Shown: positions 9,241 to 19,234, numbered from the stretch's first letter. The stretch is DNA of 64,000 nt from Fennellomyces sp. T-0311 (GCA_025266875.1 JALLLT010000006.1:620001-684000); one strand, 5' to 3'. The notes: generated by a model not told the origin, from the letters alone. A program made the numbers and translations.

Positions 9241-12200
9241 ATGGAGCAAATCAACATTACTGAAGATCCTATTATCATTACGACTAAGTTGTCTACTGCA
9301 ACGCTAAATCGGCGCTACCAAACCCTTAGTGAATCACGTCAGGTGATAGCAGCAGAGGTTGTACAAGAATGCAAGTTCCCAGTTGTGACAGGAACAAGCA
9401 ACAACCATAGCGTCTACTTGTGCTGCAAACACTATGGGGATTTACGTTCCCATAAAGGCAAGTTTGTTTAAGAACTAAGACATTTATCGAAACATACAGA
9501 AGCATATAGATGTTAATAAAGTAAGATCAGGTGTCAATAATGAAAATGGATTAAATGAGGATACTACAACCGCGCGTAAAGCGTATACTTGCAACAACGG
9601 TGTAGTAAAGAAAAACCTGACAAGACGCTCAACAAAGACTGGTTGTACATGGAAAGTGTATGTCTCAAAGATAAAAGCCGACAAAGGGAGGTGGACCATT
9701 AAGCTCGCAAAGAGCAGCTTTGGTCACAATCATAAGCTGTCTAAAGATCGAAAAATGTATCACGAGCTACGAAAGCCTACTGGTGAACAGCAGATCGGAA
9801 TTGGTATGATGATGCAAGCAAACGTGCCACCGAAGCAGATCTTGGAGTTTATGGGTGCCGCAGATAAAACGTTGCAAATGAAAGGCAAGGATCTGTACAA
9901 CTTCCGCCAAAAATACATGAGCAATGGCGACTCAACTACGACCGAATTTGCTGCAATCATCGATGACCTTTCGGCGTACAACTATATTTTTCGAGCACAA
10001 TTGATGACTGACAACAACAGGCTCAAGTCTATGTTCATCACACATAACAGATGCATCGAGCGAACAAGATCATTCCCCGAGGTCATAATCATCGATACAA
10101 CCTACAAAACGAACATAAACAAGATGCCGGTTGTCAACATTGTTGGTATTGATAACCTTGCATCGGAATACGGGTGTCGAAGCCTACGATCATTCTTTGT
10201 TGGTGCAGCAGTTGTTGTGGACGAGAAGCTCTTGTCGTACAAGTGGATATTGCAACAGCTTAAAGATATCGTGTTTTACGATGATATGAAACCGGGTATA
10301 TTCGTTACTGATGATGACAAGGGATTGCGTGCCGCGCTTCAAACTGTGTTCCCGAGCTTGCCACATATCCTATGCGCATGGCATATTCGCAAAAATTTCA
10401 TTGCCAAAGCAGGTACTTCATTCAAGCAAGGCACAGATGAATACAAGTACTTCACCCTATGGTGAAACAACCACAGATGATAATAATAGAAGATATTTCC
10501 TATCGGATAACACATATCGGTTCAACATCATCACGAAGTGTACTTACATAGTAACTTGTCTACACGGATTAAAAATTAAACCGTATGAACGAATGGGATA
10601 AACTCAACAGGACATGGAATTGACTCCAATATAGCAATGCGGTCATTACACTGCATGGCAGATGTCAAAGACATCCTCAGATCCGCATGATCAGAACAAA
10701 GGAAAGGATCCTATACGTCCTCCATCCATTCAGGCAATTCTGAAGACGAAACACTATCTAAACTGCCATCGCTAATTCAATACACAAAAAGATATAAAAG
10801 CATAGAGCGTTGCATTCAATAAAGCATATCCGAAACTTCAAAGATACTTTTATAAGTCTCTTTTTATTCTTTGTACCGTTGATTCACTTCACACCCAATC
10901 GTGTATTAGTCAGCTAATCTGGTGCCGTAACGAAGATGACTTTGAGACGGCCATCAGAAACTACCGTGCAGCCATCAAAGGCGTCGTAAAGGAAAAAGAA
11001 CTGAGCAACTACTTGGATTTGTTAGTGTACCATGACTCTTACTGTCTAGATCACTCATTCTAATCGCATACATATGCATAGACTTTACGATTACAAGGAA
11101 AAATGGGGCGGTCCATGGATGGAAAAGCTTATGCACCTAGGCGCCAGATCATCGCAGAGAGTCGAGGGTACGCACTGGTCTATCAAAAGCATACTTAACA
11201 CACCCGGCAAACTCTCCAAGCTTTTTAAGTCCATAAGAATATATCTGGAAAACGAGGTGGGTTGTGGAGTTATAGTTCAACTAACTAAAGGCCGATTATG
11301 TTAATTATCTGCCTAACAGGACGCAAAAGCGGTAACCAAACATGAAGAGGAATACCTCACAAGATTGGTAATCAAAAGCGGTGACGATATCGACAGAGGC
11401 ACGATGAAAATTATGCAAAGGCTATATGGCCGCATTTGTCAATTTGCAATCTTTGCAATCAACGTCGAGATCCGCCGTGCTAAGGATAAAGCAATCAATG
11501 ACAAGCACTTAAATGAGTGTGATTGCGCGGTGAGTGTGAACTTTGGGTTACCATGCTATCATATTCTGTTCCAAGCTGCTGCTGGTGATCTCAAATCATT
11601 TATTATTGACCCGAGCACCATTGATGCAAGATGGCATCTAAGAACCACCAAGGGTAAGTTACCTACTCATTTTTTGCTAGCACGTTATATTTAACCATAA
11701 CTGCTCTACATCAATATGCAGATCATGTTTCATATACGCCAATCGTCGATAATAACGTCCTCTACGCTAATGGATCGGAAGACATACGTGTTCAAGAACG
11801 CTTTAATAAGCTAAAACATGATATAGCCACTGCATATAAGGACTGTCAAACAAGCTCCCAACGTATTGAACTTCTGATGGCGTTGGAGCAGACGCTCTCT
11901 GGCTTCGTAGCGGTGGATGTTAATGACATTTACCTTCCTACAGATGTGAAAACAAAAGGCAGACCCAAGCTCACGAAAGGTTCAAGATTGCCGTCGTTGT
12001 GGGAACATGCAGAGGCGAAGCAGAAAAAAGAAGCCGAGAAAAAGAAGCGAAAGGACGTAGAATCAATGCAAGATAGAGAAGAGAACCGGCGTCCTACCAA
12101 GAGGTACGGAATACGTACAGGTAAACAGTGTATTTGAAAAGAGTAGTTGATAAACTTCTTGTACTCTTTAGAGTCCGTTTTGCGACGCCTCCTCCTGTCG

Positions 12201-13044
12201 TATCCAGTGGTATCGGGAGACAAATGAGTTGTATCTAGTGTAACATGCGGTAGCTTAAGAATAGTCTATTTTCAATTTGTGTTTCTCTCTCTCTTTTCCG
12301 GAATAAATCTCTCCTCAAAAGAGTCTCACGAATTACTTCGTCCATACACACACCTAAACACACCTAAACACTTCACCTCCAGATGACCAGCTGTACTATG
12401 AAGTCAGCGGAGCACCTTTTGATGTACATCCTGAAATCCCAAAGGAGTATGTTACTCGTGTTGTTGACATACGGAGCGATGGATGGTGTGGATATCGAGC
12501 AATTGCCTGTCACGTAACAGGGAACCAGGATGACGCCGTGTCTATTAAGCAAGCTATGCTGCAACAGCTTCTTGAAAACCTCGAATTCTACGAGCAAAAT
12601 CTCTGGGGCGGACACAAATGTATCACTGAGGAAGTTCTTAATCGCCTCAGATACCAGCAAAACTTTGGTGTATCATCCTGCAGTATCGATTACTGGATGG
12701 ACGCAACCATTGAATTGCCGATTGCTGCCGATGCGTTTAATATGCCTTTTGCAGTTTATTCGACCGGTAACACGACTGAACAACCAACCTTATACCTGCC
12801 ACACTTTGAGCCACATACCAGAATTCGCCGCTCTCCAGGTATTATACAACACACCGATGGCAATCATTTCGTTGCGCTGCATGTTCGCAAGAGCATCAGT
12901 AGCATAACGTGGCCTCCAGTCAGCCAAGGGTATTTAAATAGATGTGATAAGGCAGGTATACCTGACCCCCGCTACACTTTCTGGCGATATTTAAGCATTG
13001 CGCCAACTCCCCAAGTTAACCCCCCTATCTTTTTAAGCATTTAA
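9241..13044 (+). CDS. MULE transposase with FAR1 region, SWIM finger and OTU protease domain (disrupted by two LTRs)
   Basis: Exons: 9241-9457, 9510-10464 continuing at 10925-11020, 11082-11256, 11320-11653, 11722-12120, and 12174-12195 continuing at 12381-13044. Lengths sum to 2,862 nt (953 residues) once the LTRs at 10465-10919 and 12196-12375 and one copy of each target duplication are skipped. Intron 1 uses a GC donor (G|GCAAGT). Domains: a Cys/His FAR1-type DNA-binding region (about 50-145, ending HNHKL); a MULE catalytic core with Asp in IIIDTTYK (about 267) and VTDDDKG (about 340) plus CAWH; a SWIM finger CDC...CYH (about 548); and an OTU domain with DGWCGYRA (Cys about 768) and GNHFVALH (His about 896). 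The first three match FAR1/MULE transposases. The OTU part is a deubiquitinase-type fold not needed for transposition. Both LTRs sit inside exons, so the present transcript is broken. Confidence 0.88.
10465..10919 (+). mobile_element. 455-bp LTR-like insertion in the transposase exon
   Basis: Flanked by TGGTG (10460-10464, 10920-10924). Removal with one TGGTG rejoins the transposase frame exactly. It contains TATAAAAGC and CAATAAAGC spaced as in LTRs, but the ends (AAACAACC...GCTAATC) lack TG/CA, so the class is less sure than for the other insertions. Confidence 0.75.
12196..12375 (+). mobile_element. 180-bp minimal LTR in the OTU exon (family L copy 1)
   Basis: Starts TGTCGTATCC, ends CACTTCA, flanked by CCTCC (12191-12195, 12376-12380). 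It splits the exon just upstream of the OTU catalytic motif; removing it restores the frame. An inverted 179-bp copy is at 15055-15233. Confidence 0.9.
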
Positions 13045-13463
13045 AACATATAGATCATTGATAACATATTGGTATATAGATTCTATATAGCACACGCTTC
13101 GGTTTTTGGTTTTTCTGTCGTCCTATTATTGTTGCATATATCCGAAACAGAAACTACACAAAATTACAGTAATGCTTCTAAAAAATGTCGGTAGTATGTA
13201 CATGGTTAGTAAATATTTATGGTCTCGTTTCAGAGTTATACCATAGGTATAGTATGAAGGTAATGTAGCGTCAATAAGTAGATATTGCTTGATTTGTACG
13301 TATGTGCTGTAAAAAGCGCTTTAAGTGATCAGAAAAGAGCAATAATCTTTATTAGTACTCGAATTTGAGTCAAAGAAAATAAGATGATAACACGAGGCAC
13401 AAGTACGACGAGCTAAACAATAATGTGAGGCGTAGAAGTCATATAGGGCACGACAGAAACAAG

Positions 13464-13576
13464 GGGCACGACAAGTTTTTTGGTATTTTACGTGTTTTAA
13501 TAAGAAAAGCTGATTGGCTAATTCAATTTTTTGTCGTGCCCGAGCTGAAATTTTTGTGGCGCCCGTAGTAATTCTC
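13464..13576 (-). repeat. Right terminal inverted repeat of the MULE
   Basis: 113 bp, the reverse complement of the reassembled left repeat. It is preceded inward by another GGGCACGACA block (13446-13455) that also occurs at 13464-13473 and, inverted, near 13532-13541. These are possible transposase-binding sites (inference). Confidence 0.88.
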
Positions 13577-13588
13577 TTTTAATAATAT

Positions 13589-13905
13589 TGTTGTATCCAT
13601 AACATGATTATGGCTTATGCATCATTTACCCTTGTTTGCTTATTGACAACAGATTACTTTAATTTTCCAATCTACAGCCACATCCCTATCTTGACCTGCA
13701 TTCATCATAATAACCTTACCTATTTTAGTGAAATGTACATAACTTTAGTTACCACAGTGGTTTATGTGCCTTACAACCATGTTAATGATCCAACTCCTCA
13801 AGAATAAACTTTAATTATGTAAAGTGATGATTCAACATACAAAATAAATCAGTCATTACTTAAGTCTCATCACTTACCTGTCTGTAACTATTATTGAGCA
13901 TCACA
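13589..13905 (+). mobile_element. Solo LTR, 317 bp (family F copy 2)
   Basis: Same ends and length as 8107-8423 but more diverged. It starts 3 bp after the MULE target duplication. The flanks AATAT and TCTGA do not match, so the right or left border has probably been rearranged. Confidence 0.85.
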
Positions 13906-14067
13906 TCTGATAATAATAGACATCTCTATCATATTCTCAATTAAGATATTAACAATACTTTATTTCCAGTAACTGTTTACCACAGCAGTAGATATAAATA
14001 CTGGTTGTAATCCTACATTGAATGAAAGGAAAAACCTGAGTTTCACAGGATCCATCCTTTTTGATCA

Positions 14068-14434
14068 TGAAGTCTTCTAAATTCCTCAGATGACACCAGA
14101 AATAAGCTTATGTTTTATTAAAGGAAGTTGCTTTCTATTTATACTAATGATAAGCTGGGATGGAGAAGACCAATGCTTTATGTAATAGTCCCAAAGATCT
14201 ATATTATCACCAAGTTTTATATGATCTTACCATATTATCGAAGACGCTGAAGATCTGAGACCAAGTTAACGGATTTGCCTTACATGATTGGTAACGCCTG
14301 ATCAAAGTTGCACATAAGAGTAAGTAGGGCCATCGATAACTGTACACTTGTTGATGTCATAATGACATTGGATGTAATTAAGGACTAAGAAAAGCATGTA
14401 ACCATAGATGATGATGTATGTCAGGAATATGCCA
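14068..14434 (-). mobile_element. Old diverged solo LTR of the Ty3/gypsy family
   Basis: Read on the minus strand, it starts TGGCATATTCC and aligns with 8459-9141 and the 394-bp LTR, including TATAAATAGAAAG and AATAAAAC. Ends are decayed (TGG instead of TGT) and no target duplication is visible; the left border is approximate. Confidence 0.7.
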
Positions 14435-14489
14435 TACCACAAAGACCATGACTCTTCTTTCAGCAAAACCAGAGCTGTTGATGGGTTCC

Positions 14490-14641
14490 TGGAGGCTATG
14501 TATTGTATATCAAGCTTACAAGTGTTCAATATGAGTCTTAATTGTAGTATCTGTACTAAGGACAGGTTATACGACTTTGTGCGATGGCTTCAGCAAACAA
14601 AAGTCAACAGTCTTACACTACTTCAAGGAGTTTTGTACTTC
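14490..14641 (+). other. Short open stretch, possible fragment of a cyclin-like exon
   Basis: Between two LTRs an open frame reads LYDFVRWLQQTKVNSLTLLQ and then stops in the LTR at 14642. The pattern resembles the start of a Pcl-type cyclin box, but it is too short to be sure. It may be a host or transposon exon cut off by the LTR at 14642-14958. Confidence 0.25.
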
Positions 14642-14958
14642 TGTGATATTCAACAATAGTAAAAGGCAGGTAAGTGACGAGACTCAAGTAATGACTGATT
14701 TATTTCGTATGTTGAATCATCACTTTAAATAATAAAAGCTTATTCTCGAGGGGTTGGATCATTGACATGGTTGTAAGGCACATGAACCGCTGTGGTAACC
14801 AGGGTTATGTGGGTTTCACTAAGATAGGCAAGGTTATTACGATGAACGCATGTCAAGACAGGGATGTGGCTGTAGATCGGAAAATTAAAGTAACCCGTTG
14901 TCAATAAGCAAACAAGGGTAAATGATGCATAAGCCATAATCATGTTGTGGATACAACA
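14642..14958 (-). mobile_element. Solo LTR, 317 bp (family F copy 3)
   Basis: Inverted relative to the other two copies, ends TGTGATATTC and GGATACAACA, flanked by the perfect duplication ACTTC (14637-14641, 14959-14963). Confidence 0.93.
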
Positions 14959-15054
14959 ACTTCTAAATAGTATCTCTTGCTTGGCTAGTTACCTACATTA
15001 TTTAAGCTTTCTCTATACCAACAATACCAAATCCAAAGAAACTGTGTCATTAAC

Positions 15055-15233
15055 TGAAGTGTTTAGTGTGTTAGGTGTGTGTGTGGACGAAGTTATTTCG
15101 TGAGACTCTTTAGAGGAGAGATTTATTCCGGAAAAGAGAGAGAGAAACACAAATTGAAAATAGACTATTCTTAAGCTACCGCATGTTACACTGGATACAA
15201 CTCATTTGTCTCCCGATACCACTAGATACGACA
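15055..15233 (-). mobile_element. 179-bp minimal LTR (family L copy 2)
   Basis: Near-identical inverted copy of 12196-12375, sharing the TCTCTCTC tract and GGAATAAATC block. Flanks TTAAC (15050-15054) and TCAAC (15234-15238) match at four of five bases. Confidence 0.85.
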
Positions 15234-15293
15234 TCAACAAAAGTACCTGCTATATTTGGGGATAGTCATGGTCTTTTTTACATGCTTCAGAAG

Positions 15294-16009
15294 TGTGATA
15301 AAAGAAGGGTAAAAACTTATATCAATTGAAAGTCGCTGAGAGCGGAATAGAGCTCTGTTATAAGATTGATTGCCTCGATATTCTATGATAGTACTCTATT
15401 ATACTGGTCTGTTCAGATCATCGTTTACTACGATATTCTAGCCCTTCTTTCATCGGATGCTTCTTTAGCATCTTTTCATTTCTTTAGTGTGTCGGTTCTC
15501 TCTTTAGACTCGCACTAAGGGATATATTCCTTGATTACTTTTATTCGATTTCTCGTTTTTCTGAATTATCATGTCAGCTGTTAAATCAAGAGAGAGAATA
15601 AGTACGAAAGACAAATATGTCAACGAGACTCAAAAAGGTAACTGATTTATTTCATATGTTTTGCTCTCTATTTATAATAAATGCTTATCATGATGGGATT
15701 TCCTTAAGCCGGTATTTCCGTGAGTGATATGTAATGTCAACCTTATTATCGTTGAGCAGTTACGGATTGTGATGATCGGTAGGATGAATGCTGACAGAGC
15801 ATATCCGTGAAGAGACGCGTTGACCGGAAGGTCGTGTCTATGAGCAACCTGATTGGCTGAGTATTTGGTAAGCATGAAGCTCAACGTTCCGATGTCGGAA
15901 GTGGGAAGCGGCGGTAAGGATGGAAAGCTCTTATTCGCTGACGGACAGCATAGATGACAAAGAAGCTTGCTAGGGTGTGTTCATGTTGGATACAACATCA
16001 GCTACGACA
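15294..16009 (-). mobile_element. Solo LTR (family I copy 1) carrying a nested LTR
   Basis: Ends TGTGATA and ACGACA, flanked by AGAAG (15289-15293, 16010-16014). It is related to 16384-16674. It is interrupted by the LTR at 15579-15997 directly after ATTATCATGTCAGC, a stretch that is continuous in the other copy. Confidence 0.88.
15579..15997 (-). mobile_element. Nested solo LTR, 419 bp (family H)
   Basis: Ends TGTTAAATC and GGATACAACA, flanked by TCAGC (15574-15578, 15998-16002). The minus strand has TATAAATAGAG followed by AAATAAATC. Confidence 0.9.
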
Positions 16010-16383
16010 AGAAGGACCTAGGAAGGCTCATCTTGGCAGAGTCAAAGGTTGTATAGGCGATCATGCTTTGAACTTTGGCATGTTGCTGACATTTGCTAGT
16101 CAAGAAGCTTCATAGTGTAGACTTTGAAGTGGCCGCCGGTGTACATGACATGGAGAATGTCAGAAATGCGAGTGGAGAGTAGGAGCACGACCCAATAGAA
16201 GATAGCTAGGAACAAGACGGAGATAAGAATACTACTCTACTAGAGGATAATACAACTACTAACCAATCAATAAGAATGCAAGGACCCACGAGAATGGATC
16301 AAGCGGCAAGACTGAACAAGACAAGAACAAGACTAGGCTAGAAGGTGGGTGTTAGGTACTTTCCACTACACATTGACCAAATG

Positions 16384-16674
16384 TGTGATATAGAAGGATC
16401 AATTGGTAACAATAAAGAGTCGCTGAGACCGTAAAATAAATCTCTGTTCTGGTTCCATTTTCATCTGCTAAACTAGTGCCTTATTTATACTGCTGACTAC
16501 GGCACATCTTTGACTGTCCTTCTAGCATCTTCTAGTTATTGAAGGTACATTTGTCATCTAGTGATGTTTCACTGAGTGTCGCTCTTCACTCTGATTGTTT
16601 CACTTCCATATTTTTATCCGAACTTATGTTTATCCGAATACATCTTTATGCGAATTATCATGTCAGCCACGACA
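16384..16674 (-). mobile_element. Nested solo LTR, 291 bp (family I copy 2)
   Basis: Ends TGTGATATAG and CCACGACA, flanked by AAATG (16379-16383, 16675-16679). The minus strand carries TATAAATAAGG. The empty site is CATTGACCACATGG in the first J copy. Confidence 0.92.
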
Positions 16675-16972
16675 AAATGGATGGTTACCAATGGCAAGAC
16701 CGGACAAGGACAAGAACTAGGATGGAGATGGATCCTAGATGTTGGTCAAGACAAGGATAAGGTAGGTAGAATAATGTGACGAGATAAACTGATGCCTTTA
16801 TTGCTCTTATTCTTATCCGATATATATACCCAATGCTCTCAAAAAATAATAAATACAACGATGGGATTAATGACAATGAAATACAATATCGGTAAGATGA
16901 GCAATAATGCGGGGAAATATTAATGAAGTAAGGGGAAGAGGGTGACAACGATGCATAATGTTACTATGACCT

Positions 16973-17856
16973 TGTAACAGTGCAGACCACAGTATACTTA
17001 CAATTGTGTGCGTTGCTGTGAGTCAGACAATGTTACGATAATGACCCGAAGGTGGAACCGGTTATATGAGAGTATAAACGATGAGGATTCTTGTATCCAG
17101 GAATCCTGCTTTATATATATGCCAGATATTAGGGGTAATAACTAAGGCGTCTATGATCTACAATCTACGAATTCCATCTAAGCTATACCTAATCCTAATA
17201 TCCTTATCCAACCATGCGCCGTGTGGGTTGTCGCATGCTACGTCTATCAATACGGTATATGTATTTCTGCATGGTGTTATGCCGTATCTCTATCGATTTA
17301 GACACAACTGAAAATTTGACAAGAATAGCTTGTCTTAATGAGTTTTTCGTATAATACCTAAACACAGGTTAGTAACCTAAAAGGTTAGTTAAATTGACCG
17401 CAGGAGTTCTTGAGCTTGGACTTATATTTCGGATGCCAACTGCAGTAATATCTAGAAAAAAAAACTAAATACGTCTCAAAAGAGAAAAAGCTAAAAAGTA
17501 AGTTTAGCAGGAAAAGAACTGTAGTTTATTGAAAATACGAACGCTCTATTTATACCTTATATATTCCAGCTATATATTTCTAGAATCTAAGGGTATTCTG
17601 GATAATTACACTAAGGAGGAACAGATAGCTGTTCTGATAAGATCTTTTTCTGAACAAGGTCTCGTATTCTGAACAAAAAATTCGTTTCTGGATAATTATT
17701 CGTTTCTGGGTAATTTTAGGTTTCATATGAACCAATAAGGTTTTACCATTCCAAGTGACCTTAACAGATTTTAGTTTTCAGAACCAAAAGTAGCGTAACA
17801 ATGGCGATCAACCGGGTTGCAGGTTGGATAACGTCAGTAATGGACACACCATTACA
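16973..17856 (-). mobile_element. Nested solo LTR, 884 bp (family K)
   Basis: Ends TGTAACAG and ACCATTACA, flanked by GACCT (16968-16972, 17857-17861). The minus strand has TATAAATAGAGCG then CAATAAAC. No coding potential was seen in it. Confidence 0.88.
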
Positions 17857-18136
17857 GACCTAATCGGTCATGACAGAGAACATAAACACAAACCTTCTGT
17901 AGATACACCTTTTTTATTTTGGTCACCTCGTAAAATCATGTCGCACAGCTAGTATGTGACCTTGGTAGTCATTGTAGGTGCAGTCAATGGTGAAGATGTA
18001 CTTTTCAGGAAGCTTTCTCTGTTTCAAATTACAATATGTTACTTAGTTAACTTGAATCTCATTATATCGAACGCATTAAAGTATGTACTACGACGAGAAA
18101 GTCGTATCCATAAGTAACGGGAGTATAAAGTTATCA

Positions 18137-18518
18137 TGTGGTATCGCTCAATTGGAAAGCTTCAATGACGAGGCCAAAAGTAAGATGATGTTTTATTGAG
18201 GAAAACTACGCTCTATTTATAATGAAGATGAGTCGGGACGGAGAAGGTGAATGCTTTTCTATCAGAGTCGAAGCCGTAGTCTCTAATGACCATACTGCCT
18301 TATTACGAAGGAGCGGATAATTATGCAGAGACCAAGTTAACGTGAATGGTCCTTCTTGAAGTCTGAGCCCAGATCAAGGTCTCACTGACGCACAAGCAAG
18401 TGAACGGGCCAATAGATAACTGTGCGGTTGTTGATGTCGAAATAAAGTAATGGATGTAACAAAGGCTGGGATCGAAAGGTATGTAGACAATGGAGGACTG
18501 GTATGTCAGGATACAACA
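18137..18518 (-). mobile_element. Solo LTR of the Ty3/gypsy family, 382 bp
   Basis: Closely matches the 394-bp LTR of the intact element apart from a small internal deletion and scattered changes. Flanks TATCA (18132-18136) and TATCG (18519-18523) match at four of five bases. It shows this chromovirus family has been active locally more than once. Confidence 0.92.
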
Positions 18519-18875
18519 TATCGCTCTTCTAGTTCGTACTTCGCAGCGTGGATCAGACTGGAAAAGGCCAGATTTCTGTTCTTTTTTACAAGCCTTTTTT
18601 AAGTTTGCTTTAAAAAGCCTATTCAGGGACAGCTGGTCCAACCAACTGTTTACAGCAATCTCTAATAGGGTCAGTACTACAGCGAAATGGCATTATCAAA
18701 AATGGAATGTGACCCATGTTCATGCCCGCTTCAAAATATAGCCCAGTAGGAAGATGATAATCAACTGTGGGTGACGCACTAGAAATAATACGAGATATAC
18801 AATAAGGGCAGGATTGGTTACGCACGTAATGAGGCAATATTGCTGCACATGGGGATAACGGCGTAGAGTCAATTT

Positions 18876-19080
18876 GGGGCGCGTTCGGATCCAGAAGTCA
18901 TTCAAAAGTGATTTTGAAAATATCGTCCCCACCATCTTAAAAAATAGCTTTTCTTTCTGAAAATGCACTTTTAAAAGATGTTTTTGAGAAAAAAGCCACC
19001 CTGGTTCAAAATAACATTTTTTTCTTGTGCGTAGAATATACTAATAAAAATGCCTTCTGGTGGTTATCCGAACGCGCTCC
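18876..19080. mobile_element. MITE-like element, 205 bp
   Basis: Inverted ends GGGGCGCGTTCGGAT and ATCCGAACGCGCTCC (14 of 15 match) enclose AT-rich, non-coding sequence. The terminal motif resembles those of hAT or PIF/Harbinger-type non-autonomous elements. I could not define a matching target duplication, so the superfamily is open. Confidence 0.7.
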
Positions 19081-19234
19081 TAATACATCGCATAAATAAA
19101 AAGTATAGTCAATAAAATGACACGATCAATAGATATCGGTGAAGCTACATTTTATAGGTATTAAAATACGTATTAAATAACAGAAAGGATGTAAAACAAA
19201 ATATTATCGTCTAAGTCTACTGTATAACAAGTGA

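Larger units (their letters stand above)
1722..13576 (+). mobile_element. MULE DNA transposon with OTU domain gene, riddled with LTR insertions
   Basis: The element is bounded by the direct repeat TTTTAATAA at 1713-1721 and 13577-13585, a perfect 9-bp target duplication as expected for Mutator-like elements. The terminal inverted repeats start GAGAATTACTAC on both ends. They run about 112 bp on the left (split by insertions) and 113 bp on the right (13464-13576). Inside lies one spliced gene (9241-13044) with FAR1-type, MULE transposase, SWIM and OTU domains. Six LTR-type insertions break the element: 1729-7477, 7486-8018, 8107-8423, 8459-9141, 10465-10919 and 12196-12375. Each has its own 5-bp target duplication. 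Subtracting each insertion and one duplicate leaves 3,908 bp, a normal autonomous MULE size. The element now cannot move as a unit, and its gene is interrupted twice. Confidence 0.9.
16158..17875 (-). mobile_element. Solo LTR (family J copy 2) with two nested LTRs
   Basis: Outer ends TGTCAGAAATG and GGTCATGACA, flanked by GAGAA (16153-16157, 17876-17880). It is a copy of 7486-8018 expanded from 533 to 1,718 bp by insertions at 16384-16674 and 16973-17856; the copy at 7486-8018 shows both empty sites. Confidence 0.92.

Noticed and set aside
8122..14943. 67-codon frame present in all three 317-bp LTRs
   Set aside because: Same reason: it is conserved only because the LTRs are copies. It has no partner exons or recognised domain.
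16015..16157. Possible coding remnant on the minus strand between nested LTRs
   Set aside because: Open for about 40 codons in one frame but no recognisable motif; too short to support.
7717..16948. Two ~87-codon frames at 7717-7980 and 16685-16948 that look conserved
   Set aside because: They lie in the two copies of the same 533-bp LTR; similarity comes from repeat copying, and the translated product is low complexity without domain features.
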